Positions 23,560-32,481 of a DNA stretch of 64,000 nucleotides are shown here, piece after piece (position 1 is the first letter of the stretch; every line of letters starts with the position of its first letter). The translations under genes and the position numbers were made by a program. This DNA comes from Nocardia abscessus NBRC 100374 (GTDB lineage: Bacteria; Actinomycetota; Actinomycetes; Mycobacteriales; Mycobacteriaceae), in contig NZ_BAFP01000089.1 of assembly GCF_000308455.1 (NCBI RefSeq), positions 32,305-96,304 on the forward strand, given 5' to 3'. The notes under the pieces were generated by a model. It was given only the letters and a program-made list of their open reading frames with translations, made no database searches and was not told the origin of the DNA.

Positions 23560-24222
23560 ATGGACGAAGCCGACGGGTCGATTCCGGGCATGCGCCGCTG
23601 GCGCGGGCAATCCCCCGCCGATCGCGTCGCCGCACGCCGGGAACAGCTGGTCGAGGCGTGCACGGAGCTGATGTCGACCGTCGGCGCCGCCGAGACGTCC
23701 ATGCGCGGAGTCTGCCGCCAGGCCGGACTGACCGAGCGCTACTTCTACGAGAGCTTCCAGAACCTGGACACGCTGCTGACGACAGTGCTGGACACGGTGG
23801 TCCTCGGCGCGCGCGACCGCCTGCTCGACGAGTTGCCCAACGCGCCCATCGAACGGGACGCGATGTTCCGCCACATGGTCGCCGTCTTCACCGACTATCT
23901 GCTCGAGGACCGCCGCCGCGGGCGGATCATGTTCGTCGAATCGCAGGCCACTCCGGTGCTGATGCCACGCGCCAACGAACTCATCGGCTTGTTCACCGCG
24001 CCGATCGCGCTGACCATCAGCGCGGGCGACTACACCCAACCGGTCCCCGACGAGCACGACTACGCGCTGAACGCCAGCGCCATCTTCGGCGCGCTGGCCT
24101 ATCTCTATCGCCCCTGGCTCGACGGCGAGATCCCCGTCTCCCGGGAACGTTTCGACGCGCACGCCGCGGACGTCATCGAGCGGATCGCCACGGCGCGCTC
24201 GTCGCTGAGCACCGAGGCCTAG
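23560..24222 (+). CDS. TetR-family regulator of the monooxygenase operon
   Basis: 220 residues. 'RVAARREQLVEACTELMSTVGAAETSMRGVCRQAGLTERYFYESFQNLDTLLTTVLD' is the TetR DNA-binding domain with the YFYESF recognition-helix end common in regulators of lipid and steroid catabolism in mycolata. It is divergent from the four-gene oxidative operon with a symmetric operator between. Its stop overlaps by four bases that of the convergent EthA-like gene, so antisense transcription could also link those two. Confidence 0.9.
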   Translation: MDEADGSIPGMRRWRGQSPADRVAARREQLVEACTELMSTVGAAETSMRGVCRQAGLTERYFYESFQNLDTLLTTVLDTVVLGARDRLLDELPNAPIERDAMFRHMVAVFTDYLLEDRRRGRIMFVESQATPVLMPRANELIGLFTAPIALTISAGDYTQPVPDEHDYALNASAIFGALAYLYRPWLDGEIPVSRERFDAHAADVIERIATARSSLSTEA

Positions 24223-25697
24223 TCGCGGGCGCCCGGCGCCCGCTCGAACCGCATGACCCGGTCCGCGATCCGGCCATAGCGCAAGGTGACCAGATCGCGC
24301 AGATAGTTCATGCGCAGCCGCCACGGCGCCCGATCACCTTGCACCGGAAACAGGTTCGCGGCGCGCCGGACATAACCGGGAGTGAAGCCGCCGAACAGCG
24401 ACTCGGCGCCCACCGACGGGTCGCGGACGGGCACGCACCGCACATATCCGTGTTCGTCCATGTGTTTCAGCAGCCGGACGACGTACTCCGAGACCAGGTC
24501 CGCCTTCAGCGTCCATGAGGCGTTCGGATAGCCGACGACGAACGCGAAGTTCGGTACGTCGGACAGCATCATCGCCTTGTAGGCCATGCGTTCCCGCGGC
24601 GCCACCGGCGAGCCGTCCACGACCAGCTCTACACCGCCGAAGGCCTGCAGATTCAGGCCCGTCGCGGTGACGACGATGTCGGCGTCCAAGCTCGCGCCGG
24701 AAGCCAATCGCAGACCGTGCTCGGTGAAGGTCTCGATCCGGTCGGTGACCACGTCGAGCAGGCCGTGGCGGATGGCGCGGAAGAAGTCACCGTCGGGTGC
24801 GAGGCACAGCCGCTGGTCCCACGGGTTGTACCGGGGCGTGAAATGGGTGTCGATGTCGTAGCCCGCGGGCAGCCAGCGCTGCTGCCAGCCGCGGATACGC
24901 TTGCGCGTACCCGCGGGATCGCGCCTGCTGAGCTGGTAGAACGCGGTGGCGATCGCGATGTTCTCGGCGCGGGCGAGCGCGTACGCGGCACGCGGGGGCA
25001 GGAAACGGCGCGCCGTGAGCGCCAAGCGATCGCGTGCGGGCGCGGAGATGACGTAGCTCGGGCTGCGCTGCAGCATGGTCACCCGCGCGCCTCCGGCGGT
25101 GAGCGCGGGAGCGAGCGTCACGGCGGTGGCGCCGCTGCCGATGACGACCACCCGCTTACCCGCGCAGTCGAGGTGCTCCGGCCAGAACTGCGGATGCACG
25201 ATGGGGCCCGCGAAGCGCTCGGAGCCGGCGAAGCCGGGCGAGTATCCCGTGTCGTAGCGGTAGTACCCGGCGCACGAGAACAGGAATCCCGCTGTGATCG
25301 TGACGGTTTCGCCGGTGTCGGTGCGCTCCGCCCGCACCGTCCAGAGGTTGTCGGCACTCGACCACTCCGCGCCCAGCACGCGATGGTGGAAGCGGATCCG
25401 GCGCTCGACGCCGTGTTCGGCCGCGGTCTCGCGCAAGTAGGCGAGGATGTCACCCCCTTCGGCGATCGACTCCTCGCCCAGCCACGGCTTGAACCGGTAG
25501 CCGAGGGTGTACATGTCGGAGTCGGAGCGAATGCCGGGGTAGCGGAACAGGTCCCACGTTCCGCCCAGGGCGGCCCGGCTCTCCAGGAGCAGGTAGGTCC
25601 GCTGGGGCAACGCCCGGCTCAGATGACAGGCCGCGCCGATGCCGGAGAGACCGGCGCCGACGATGAGGACGTCGACATGCTCCACACCGGTCGCCAT
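24219..25697 (-). CDS. EthA-like Baeyer-Villiger monooxygenase
   Basis: 492 residues, collinear from end to end with the EthA/MymA group as I know it: 'GGTWDLFRYPGIRSDSDMYTLGYRF', 'FAGPIVHPQFWPEHLD' (variant Baeyer-Villiger fingerprint), 'RVVVIGSGATAVTLAPAL', 'NPWDQRLCLAPDGDFFRAIRHG', 'YPNASWTLKADLVSEYVVRLL' and 'NYLRDLVTLRYG'. EthA of M. tuberculosis activates ethionamide and thiacetazone. The physiological reaction of the family is ketone or sulfide oxidation using FAD and NADPH. No EthR-like gene lies upstream. The gene is convergent with the TetR gene and faces the intergenic region before the beta-lactone cluster. Confidence 0.9.
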   Translation of the reverse strand: MATGVEHVDVLIVGAGLSGIGAACHLSRALPQRTYLLLESRAALGGTWDLFRYPGIRSDSDMYTLGYRFKPWLGEESIAEGGDILAYLRETAAEHGVERRIRFHHRVLGAEWSSADNLWTVRAERTDTGETVTITAGFLFSCAGYYRYDTGYSPGFAGSERFAGPIVHPQFWPEHLDCAGKRVVVIGSGATAVTLAPALTAGGARVTMLQRSPSYVISAPARDRLALTARRFLPPRAAYALARAENIAIATAFYQLSRRDPAGTRKRIRGWQQRWLPAGYDIDTHFTPRYNPWDQRLCLAPDGDFFRAIRHGLLDVVTDRIETFTEHGLRLASGASLDADIVVTATGLNLQAFGGVELVVDGSPVAPRERMAYKAMMLSDVPNFAFVVGYPNASWTLKADLVSEYVVRLLKHMDEHGYVRCVPVRDPSVGAESLFGGFTPGYVRRAANLFPVQGDRAPWRLRMNYLRDLVTLRYGRIADRVMRFERAPGARD

Positions 25698-26281
25698 AAC
25701 CCCTTCCTCCGATCACCGACGTACGTCCGGGCACGCCGCGGCGCTGCACCCGTCTGCCCTGAGCCTATCGGGCCAGGTGACAGGTTCGAGACACGCATCG
25801 GAGCCGAGTCATCCGGGTTGCGTGTTCCCTTACGCCGCAACAGGGTTCGATGCGCACACCGGAGGGACACATGCGCGATACCGAGCGGTCGCACACGCCG
25901 CGATCGTAGTGAAGTCACTCACATCCGCCGAGGGAGCCGTCCCGGCGACCACTCACGAATTGCCACCATCCGGCAATAGCCGATCGCTTGCCGTTCCGAA
26001 AGCGTCGCATCGACCCGCGCACGGCGGTCCACCGCGCCCGGGACTCGAAAAGCCGCGCCAAACCGAAACGGGCAGTCACATCGCAATACTGCGAACGCCA
26101 TAGCCAGGGGGTCACCGGTTAGTGATACCTCACGAAACAGATACCTGCGCGAGTGATTCCCGTCTCAGACGCATGGCCTCCACGGGATATAGCCATTTGT
26201 TGTTACTGTCGGGTAGTGTTCAATGCACCGACGATCAGAGTCGATCCGGAACCGTATATGTCAACGATTTCAGGAGCGCTC
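25698..26281. other. Intergenic region before the beta-lactone cluster
   Basis: 584 bases between two divergent transcription units. No convincing gene was found; the right half is clearly A+T-richer than the surroundings. Short palindromes are visible: AGTGA-AG-TCACT at 25908-25919 and CGCA-ATAC-TGCG near 26084. Promoters for both the EthA-like gene and the cluster should lie here, but I cannot place -10/-35 elements with confidence. Confidence 0.5.
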
Positions 26282-27334
26282 GTGTCTCCCCATTCTCGTT
26301 TCGAATCCATCGGCGCCTATCTGCCCTCGACTGTCGTTACCACCGAGGAGCTGCTGTCCCGGATGAAGGAACCCCCTTCGTTCGATCTGGAGAAAATCAC
26401 CGGCGTCCATGAACGCCGGGTACGCGACACTCGACCGCAAAGTTACGAAGACTCCTTCACCCTGGCGATGAAGGCTGTCGAAGACTGTCTGTCCAGGTCA
26501 CAGTACGGTCCAGAGGACATCGACGTGATCATCTCCACCTCGATCTCGCGAGGCAAGCATGGCACCCGCATGTATATGGAGCCCTCGTTCGCGATGTCGA
26601 TAAGCCGTCTTATCGGCGCGAAGAACGCCATTGTCTTCGACATTTCCAACGCCTGCGCAGGAATGCTCACCGGTACTTACATCCTGGACCGTATGATCCG
26701 ATCCGGCGCCGTCCGGAACGGACTCGTAGTCAGCGGCGAGGCGATTACCGAAATTGCCGACACCGCGGTCCGCGAGATTTCCGAGAAGTACGATCCGCAG
26801 TTCGCGGCGTTGACCGTCGGCGACTCCGGATGCGCGATCGTGTTGGACGAGGCCGTCGATGAAAACGACGTTATCCATTACATCGAGATGATGACCGCCG
26901 CGGAGTACGCGCACCTGTGCCTCGGCATGCCGAGCGACAAATCCCAGGGCGTCGCGATGTACACCGACAACCGCCGGATGCACAATGAGGACCGCTTCCT
27001 GCTCGGCACCAATACCCAGCGTAAATTCCTCGAGGCGCGGGGCAAGACCTTCGCCGACGAGAAGTTCGACTACGTCATCCACCACCAGTTCGGCGCCGCC
27101 GCAATTCCGTGGATGAACGCCATCGCCGAACGGGAGTTCGGTAGCCCGATGCCGCCGGATCTGCGGGTCATCGAGAAGTACGGAAACACCTCCACCACTT
27201 CGCATTTCATCGTCCTGCACGATCAGCTCAGCGAGCAGAACCTCCCCGCGGGATCGAAGTTGCTGCTGGTGCCCGCGGCCTCCGGCATCGTCACCGGGTT
27301 CGTGTCCACCACCATCTCGTCGCTGAAGGTCTGA
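26282..27334 (+). CDS. nltA: OleA-like thiolase-fold ketosynthase (NltA type)
   Basis: 350 residues from GTG 26282 (AGGAG site at 26272-26276); upstream in-frame starts lack a site. It is a FabH/OleA fold: Cys125 in 'FDISNACAGMLTG', His in 'YVIHHQFGAAAIP' and Asn in 'KYGNTSTTSHF' form the condensing triad. Glu100 in 'MYMEPSFAMS' lies 25 residues before the Cys, matching the OleA glutamate that acts as base across the dimer. OleA joins two fatty acyl-CoAs head to head to give a 2-alkyl-3-ketoacid. It is followed after 8 bases by an inactive-looking paralogue, as in nltAB of the nocardiolactone cluster. The cluster match is from memory of published work. Confidence 0.85.
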   Translation: MSPHSRFESIGAYLPSTVVTTEELLSRMKEPPSFDLEKITGVHERRVRDTRPQSYEDSFTLAMKAVEDCLSRSQYGPEDIDVIISTSISRGKHGTRMYMEPSFAMSISRLIGAKNAIVFDISNACAGMLTGTYILDRMIRSGAVRNGLVVSGEAITEIADTAVREISEKYDPQFAALTVGDSGCAIVLDEAVDENDVIHYIEMMTAAEYAHLCLGMPSDKSQGVAMYTDNRRMHNEDRFLLGTNTQRKFLEARGKTFADEKFDYVIHHQFGAAAIPWMNAIAEREFGSPMPPDLRVIEKYGNTSTTSHFIVLHDQLSEQNLPAGSKLLLVPAASGIVTGFVSTTISSLKV

Positions 27335-27342
27335 GGTCAGTC

Positions 27343-28257
27343 ATGAGCGTGCGCATCAAGTCCACCGGCATCAGCCGATCCGACGACACCTACAGCATCG
27401 TCGAACACACCGCCCGCGCTGCCAGGCAGAGTCTGGAGCGCGCCGGAATTCGTTCCGATCAGGTCGGCCTGCTGATCAACGCGGGCATCTTCCGCGATGC
27501 GAATACCGTCGAACCCGCGGTGTCGGCGCTGATCCAGAAGGCGGCCGGGATCGGCCTGGAATACGCCAAAGACGACCCGAGGACCTTCTCGTTCGATCTG
27601 ATGAACGGGGCGGTCAGTGTCGTCAACGCGATCCAGGTGGCCACCTCGGTCCTGGAGACCGGTAGCGCCGAGCACGTGCTGATCGTGTCCGGCGACACCC
27701 ATCCGTCGATGACCCGCTCGGTCGCCGACGACGAGTTCCCGTACTCCACCTGCGGCGCGGCGCTGCTGCTCGAGCGCACCGACGAACCGGACGGCTTCGG
27801 CACGGTGCACACCGTGAAGGGTGAGGGCACGCCGGCGGTCGAAGGCTATCTCGACATTTCGACGATGGGCGACCGCGGCCGCAACCTGATCACCGTGGAG
27901 CGGGAGCCCGGCTTCGAGGACCGCCTGCTCGAGGTGGCCCTCGACGCCGCGCGCCGAGCGCTCGCCGAGTCGGACCACGCCTCGCTGAGCGAGATCGCGC
28001 TGATCGCGTCGACGCCGAGCCCGGAGTTCCCGAAGAAGCTGGCCGCCGCCCTCGGCATCGACCAGCGATCGGTCCGCCTACCGGATCTGCGTGACGGCGA
28101 CCCGCACACGGCCGCGCTCACCGCGGCCTACGACTCGGCGATCGTGGACGACGGCCTCGCCGAGTACCGCCAGGTGCTGTTCGTCGCAGCGGGCGCGGGT
28201 CCGGCGGCAGCGGCGGTGCTGTACCGGTTGCCCGTGTTCGCCGGGGCGCCTGCGTGA
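27343..28257 (+). CDS. nltB: OleA-like partner subunit without catalytic cysteine (NltB type)
   Basis: 304 residues with thiolase-fold strands ('VGLLINAGIF', 'FSFDLMNGAVSVVNAIQVATSVLETGSAEHVLIVSGD', 'STCGAALLLER'). At the nucleophile position it reads FDLMNGAVS: Ala90 replaces the Cys of NACxG. No HxxG or GNTS motif carries the His and Asn. Glu57 in 'NTVEPAVSALIQ' is retained in the OleA-glutamate context. It therefore cannot condense acyl-CoAs alone and most likely forms a heterodimer with the preceding gene product, supplying the glutamate or the second acyl channel. Its stop overlaps the next start as GTGA. Confidence 0.82.
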   Translation: MSVRIKSTGISRSDDTYSIVEHTARAARQSLERAGIRSDQVGLLINAGIFRDANTVEPAVSALIQKAAGIGLEYAKDDPRTFSFDLMNGAVSVVNAIQVATSVLETGSAEHVLIVSGDTHPSMTRSVADDEFPYSTCGAALLLERTDEPDGFGTVHTVKGEGTPAVEGYLDISTMGDRGRNLITVEREPGFEDRLLEVALDAARRALAESDHASLSEIALIASTPSPEFPKKLAAALGIDQRSVRLPDLRDGDPHTAALTAAYDSAIVDDGLAEYRQVLFVAAGAGPAAAAVLYRLPVFAGAPA

Positions 28258-29927
28258 CAACGGGAACATACTGGCAGGCCATCGATCGGTTTCGTGCGGT
28301 CGTCCGCACTGACCCCCACCGTGTGGCGGTTCGCTACGCGCACGGGGTCGGCCCCGATGGCCTGCCGGCCTACCGGCATCTCACGTATCGCGAGCTGGAC
28401 CTGTGGTCGAAAACGATCGCGGGACGGCTCTCCGAGTCGGGTGTCGGCACCGGAACGCGCACGATCGTGCTGGTACTACCGAGCCCCGAGCTGTACGCGA
28501 TCATGTTCGCGCTGCTCGAGCTCGGGGCGGTGCCGGTGGTGATCGACCCGGGCATGGGCGTGCGGAAGATGCTGCGCTGCCTGCGCGCCGTGGACGCCGA
28601 GGCGTTCATCGGCATCCCGCAGGCGCACGCGTTGCGCGTGCTGTTCCGGCGCAGCTTCCGCACCGTCCGTACCGCGGTCACGGTCGGCAGACGCTGGTTC
28701 TGGCGGGGCGAATCGCTGCGGGCATGGGGCCGGACACCAACGGTTCCGGTGCCACCCGGCAGCCCGGCCACCGACGACGACCTGTTGCTGATCGCGTTCA
28801 CCACCGGTAGCACGGGACCGGCCAAAGCCGTGCAGATGACCTACGGCAATTTGGCCGCGATGGTCGACCAGGTGCACATGGCGCGCGGAGAGATCGCGCC
28901 GGAGGCTTCGTTGATCACCCTTCCGCTGGTCGGCGTGCTCGACCTGCTGTTGGGCTCGCGCTGTGTGCTGCCGCCGCTGATCCCGAGCAAGGTCGGAGCG
29001 ACCGATCCCGCCCACGTGGTCGACGCGATCCAGAACTTCGGCGTGCGAACCATGTTCGCCTCCCCCGCCGTGCTGATCCCGCTGCTCGAGTACCTGCGTG
29101 CGCACCCGGTTACGTTGTCCTCGCTGGACAGTATCTATTCCGGCGGGGCTCCGGTCCCGGACTGGTGCATCGCGGGGTTGCGCGAGGTGCTCCACGAGGA
29201 CGCCGAGGTCTTCGCCGGGTACGGATCCACCGAAGCGCTGCCGATGTCCACCATCGAATCCCGCGAACTGCTGGACGGACTGGTCGAGCGAGCACAGCAC
29301 GGCGAGGGCACCTGCGTCGGCAGACCGGCCTACCAAGTGCAGGCGCGGATCGTGGCGATCACCGACGAGCCGATTCCGACCATGGCTCGGGCCGAGGAAC
29401 TGACCGGCGAGCTGGAGACCACCCGCGGCATCGGCGAACTCGTCGTCACCGGGCCGAACGTCAGCACCGGTTATTACTGGCCGGAGCAGGCCAACGCGCT
29501 GGGCAAGATCATCGACGGCGATCGGATCTGGCACCGCACCGGCGATCTCGCGTGGATCGACGAGCAAGGCCGGATCTGGTTCTGCGGACGCAAGAGCCAG
29601 CGGGTGGTCACCGCGCATGGACCGATGTTCACCGTTCAGGTCGAGCAGGTGTTCAACACCGTCGCGGGCGTGGCCCGTACCGCTCTGGTCGGGATCGGCC
29701 CGCGTGGGGCACAGCGGCCGGTGCTCTGCGTCGAAGTGAAGCCGGGCGCCGACCCGGACTTCGTCGAACCCGCGCTGCGGGCCTGCGGCGCACAGTTCGA
29801 CCTCACCAGGACGATCGCCGACTTCCTGGTCCATCCGTCCTTCCCGGTCGATATCCGGCACAACGCCAAGATCGGACGCGAACGACTCGCGGTGTGGGCC
29901 GCCGAACGGCTCGGAACGGACGCATAA
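28254..29927 (+). CDS. nltC: OleC-like beta-lactone synthetase (ANL superfamily, NltC type)
   Basis: 557 residues. Adenylate-forming motifs: 'LLIAFTTGSTGPAKAVQMTYGNLAAM' (P-loop), 'VFAGYGSTEALPMS', 'DRIWHRTGDLAWIDEQGRIWFCGRKSQRVVT' and a C-terminal 'DIRHNAKIGRERLA' with the Lys. The order and the unusual 'TGYYWPEQANALGKI' and 'PVDIRHNAKIGRE' segments resemble OleC rather than acyl-CoA ligases. OleC uses ATP to turn a beta-hydroxy acid into a cis-beta-lactone. GTG 28254 overlaps the nltB stop. No oleB-type hydrolase gene follows, so the lactone should be the end product. Confidence 0.85.
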   Translation: MTTGTYWQAIDRFRAVVRTDPHRVAVRYAHGVGPDGLPAYRHLTYRELDLWSKTIAGRLSESGVGTGTRTIVLVLPSPELYAIMFALLELGAVPVVIDPGMGVRKMLRCLRAVDAEAFIGIPQAHALRVLFRRSFRTVRTAVTVGRRWFWRGESLRAWGRTPTVPVPPGSPATDDDLLLIAFTTGSTGPAKAVQMTYGNLAAMVDQVHMARGEIAPEASLITLPLVGVLDLLLGSRCVLPPLIPSKVGATDPAHVVDAIQNFGVRTMFASPAVLIPLLEYLRAHPVTLSSLDSIYSGGAPVPDWCIAGLREVLHEDAEVFAGYGSTEALPMSTIESRELLDGLVERAQHGEGTCVGRPAYQVQARIVAITDEPIPTMARAEELTGELETTRGIGELVVTGPNVSTGYYWPEQANALGKIIDGDRIWHRTGDLAWIDEQGRIWFCGRKSQRVVTAHGPMFTVQVEQVFNTVAGVARTALVGIGPRGAQRPVLCVEVKPGADPDFVEPALRACGAQFDLTRTIADFLVHPSFPVDIRHNAKIGRERLAVWAAERLGTDA

Positions 29928-29930
29928 CAA

Positions 29931-30212
29931 ATGAAAACAACTGTATTTCGGGCAATTCCCGTCATCGGGTGGCTGTATTTGGCCGGCGGCGCGCTGGCCG
30001 CGGCAACCGACCGTGTCCCGGACAGCCTGCTTCTGCGCACGGTGTGGTGGATCGACGCGTTCCTCAGCATCGTGGTGCACGCGGCTCAGATCCCGGCGGC
30101 CCTGCGTGCCGCCGAAGGCTCGGGCCGTGGCCGGTGGGAGACCGCGGTGTTGACGCAGATCTTCGGCTTGACCTGGTGGCGAACCCAGCCCGGCGAGGAG
30201 AGAGTGCAATGA
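29931..30212 (+). CDS. Small membrane protein inside the beta-lactone cluster
   Basis: 93 residues beginning 3 bases after the nltC stop and overlapping nltD as ATGA, so clearly part of the operon. Two to three hydrophobic segments are visible ('IPVIGWLYLAGGALAAA', 'WWIDAFLSIVVHAAQIPAAL', 'TAVLTQIFGLTWW'). The spacing of His/Gln in 'HAAQIPAAL', the G-W segment and 'QIFGLTWW' recalls the TMEM254/DUF4499 pattern (H..E..A...G......Q...FG), which I propose only tentatively. It may anchor the pathway enzymes or lipid substrate at the membrane. Confidence 0.75.
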   Translation: MKTTVFRAIPVIGWLYLAGGALAAATDRVPDSLLLRTVWWIDAFLSIVVHAAQIPAALRAAEGSGRGRWETAVLTQIFGLTWWRTQPGEERVQ

Positions 30213-31255
30213 GCAAAATACTGGTAACCGGCGCGTCCGGCTTTCTGGGCGGTGCGCTGGTGCGCAGGCTGGTACGCGACGGCGGGCACGACGTGTCGAT
30301 CCTGGTGCGCCGCACCAGCAACCTGGCCGACCTGCGCGACGACATCGACAAGATCGAGCTGATCTACGGCGATCTGACCGACCCCGCCTCGCTCGAAGAG
30401 GCGACCCGCGGCGTCGACATCGTGTTCCACAGCGCGGCGCGGGTGGACGAGCGCGGCACCAGGGAACAGTTCTGGAACGAGAACGTCCGGGCCACCGAAC
30501 GGCTGCTCGAGGCAGCCCGTCGAGGCGGATCGGGACGGTTCGTATTCATCTCCAGCCCGAGCGCGATGATGGACTATTACGGCGGTGACCAGGTCGACGT
30601 CGATGAATCGGTGCCGTATCCGCGGCGCTACCTGAACCTGTACTCGGAGACCAAGGCCGCGGCCGAACGAGCCGTCCTGGCCGCCGACAGCCCGGGATTC
30701 CGCACCTGCGCCCTGCGCCCACGCGCGATCTGGGGCGCGGGCGACCGGTCCGGTCCGATCGTGCGGATGCTCGGCCGCGCCGGTATGGGGAAACTGCCGG
30801 ACCTGTCCTTCGGCCGCACCGTCTACGCCTCGCTCTGCCACGTCGACAACATCGTCGACGCCTGTGTGAAGGCGGCGGGCTCGGACGCGGTGGGCGGCAA
30901 GGCGTATTTTGTCGCCGATGCCGAGAAGACGGATGTCTGGCGTTTCCTCGGTGAGGTCGCCACCCGGCTCGGGTACCAGCCGCCGACGCGCAAACCCAAC
31001 CCCGCGGTGATCAACGCGGCGGTCCGGGTCGTCGAGACGATCTGGCGCATCCCGGCCGTCGCGACCCGCTGGTCGCCTCCGCTGTCGCGCTACGCCGTCG
31101 CGCTGCTGTCGCGCAGCGCCACCTACGACACCACCGCCGCCGCACGAGATTTCGGCTACCAGCCGGTCGTCGACCGCGACCGCGGCCTGGCCGACCTGCT
31201 GGCGTGGCTGGAAACCCAGGGCGGGGCGGTCGAGCTCACCCGGAATCTGCGCTGA
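30209..31255 (+). CDS. nltD: OleD-like NAD(P)-dependent reductase (NltD type)
   Basis: 348 residues. 'SKILVTGASGFLGGALVRRLV' is the extended-SDR Rossmann motif, with 'VFHSAARVDERG', Ser in 'FVFISSPSAMM' and 'YLNLYSETKAAAERAVL' (YxxxK). C-terminal 'PVVDRDRGLADLLAWLE' is typical of 3-beta-HSD/OleD proteins. OleD reduces the 2-alkyl-3-ketoacid made by OleA to the 3-hydroxy acid used by OleC. It overlaps the small membrane protein and is followed after 26 bases by the acyltransferase-like gene. Confidence 0.87.
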   Translation: MSKILVTGASGFLGGALVRRLVRDGGHDVSILVRRTSNLADLRDDIDKIELIYGDLTDPASLEEATRGVDIVFHSAARVDERGTREQFWNENVRATERLLEAARRGGSGRFVFISSPSAMMDYYGGDQVDVDESVPYPRRYLNLYSETKAAAERAVLAADSPGFRTCALRPRAIWGAGDRSGPIVRMLGRAGMGKLPDLSFGRTVYASLCHVDNIVDACVKAAGSDAVGGKAYFVADAEKTDVWRFLGEVATRLGYQPPTRKPNPAVINAAVRVVETIWRIPAVATRWSPPLSRYAVALLSRSATYDTTAAARDFGYQPVVDRDRGLADLLAWLETQGGAVELTRNLR

Positions 31256-31281
31256 ACACCCCACCGGTACCGGAGGCCAGC

Positions 31282-32481
31282 ATGAGCAACGCCACCGTCT
31301 TCCGCAGGAAGATCACCCCGACCGAACGTCTGTACTTCTTCACGCGCGCGGTGACTCCGCCGTTCGTCATGCACCTGGCCGTCCACGGCGACGGCAGCCT
31401 GGACCCGGCCGCGTTGCAGCGGGCCGTCGACGTGGCGTCGGCGGCCGGCCCCGGTGCACGCCTGGTCCGCGACGGCGACGACTGGGTGGACTGTGGTCTG
31501 GCCGCCACCGTGCGCCACGTGCCCGGCTGGTCGCTGAACTACGCCGCGCTGGAGAACGACGCGGTGCTGAACACGCCTATCGGTCCGACGCCGGACCGCA
31601 CCACCGAAGTGCTGCTGCTCACCGGCGAACAGACCACCATCGTGTTCCGCGCCTTCCACGGCGTGATGGACGGGATGGGCCTGCGTCTCTGGGTGGACGA
31701 CGTATTCCGCGCGCTGCGCGGATGCCCGCCGCTCGGCGCACCCGATCCGATCGCCGATGCCGAACTCGTGGCCCGGATCGGCACGCCGGGTAAACCGACC
31801 CTGGTGCTGCCCACCTTCAAGGCGGCGACCGGGCGCGGACGCCAGAACCGGGATGCCGCGCGCTGGCTGCTGCGCCACCGGACGATCAACGCGACCGGAA
31901 AGGGCATCGTCGCTCGGGTAGCGGCGATCCTGGCAGCGGAGTCGGGAGCCAAGTCGCGCTTCATGATTCCGGTCGACCTGCGCAGGCACGACCCCGTCCT
32001 GCGCTCCACCGCCAACCTGGCGCTGCCGCTGTTCCTGGACGTCACCCCCGGCGAGAACTGGGAGACGATCAGCGGCCGGATGCGCAGCGGGCTGCGGGAC
32101 CGGCGGGAGCTGAACGAGCTCGACAATGGCCGGCTGTCGAAATTCCCACCCGGCGTGATCCGCGGGGTGCTGCGGATGAGCAACTGGCTCGGGGCACGCC
32201 TGAACCGGAACATGGTGTCGGCCACCGTGTCCCATATGGGCGCGTTCGATCTGGACGAGATGGCGGTGCCCGGCTGGACACCCACCGACGTGCGGCTGCT
32301 ACCTCAGCACAGCGGCGCGATGCCGCTGCTGTTCGCCATGGCCGAAGCGGGCGGGAAGCTGGAGCTGACCGTCTCCTGCCGCAATGGCGCCGGTATCGAG
32401 GTCCGGTTGGAGGCGCTGCTGGACAAGATCGCCGCGCGGCTGGAGTCCGAGCTCGCGGCGCCCGAGGTGGTCGCGCGATGA
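31282..32481 (+). CDS. Condensation/WS-DGAT-fold acyltransferase-like protein
   Basis: 399 residues from ATG 31282 (CGGAGG site at 31271-31276). 'TIVFRAFHGVMDGMGLRLWVDDVFRALRG' holds HxxxDG, the active-site motif of chloramphenicol-acetyltransferase-like condensation, PapA and wax-ester synthase proteins, and 'SRFMIPVDLRRHDPVLRSTANLALPLFLDV' is the second conserved block. Such enzymes acylate hydroxyl or amino groups. The position in the cluster and the ATGA overlap with the MmpL gene suggest that it decorates the beta-lactone lipid or its precursor. This step is not part of the nltABCD scheme I know. Confidence 0.78.
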   Translation: MSNATVFRRKITPTERLYFFTRAVTPPFVMHLAVHGDGSLDPAALQRAVDVASAAGPGARLVRDGDDWVDCGLAATVRHVPGWSLNYAALENDAVLNTPIGPTPDRTTEVLLLTGEQTTIVFRAFHGVMDGMGLRLWVDDVFRALRGCPPLGAPDPIADAELVARIGTPGKPTLVLPTFKAATGRGRQNRDAARWLLRHRTINATGKGIVARVAAILAAESGAKSRFMIPVDLRRHDPVLRSTANLALPLFLDVTPGENWETISGRMRSGLRDRRELNELDNGRLSKFPPGVIRGVLRMSNWLGARLNRNMVSATVSHMGAFDLDEMAVPGWTPTDVRLLPQHSGAMPLLFAMAEAGGKLELTVSCRNGAGIEVRLEALLDKIAARLESELAAPEVVAR

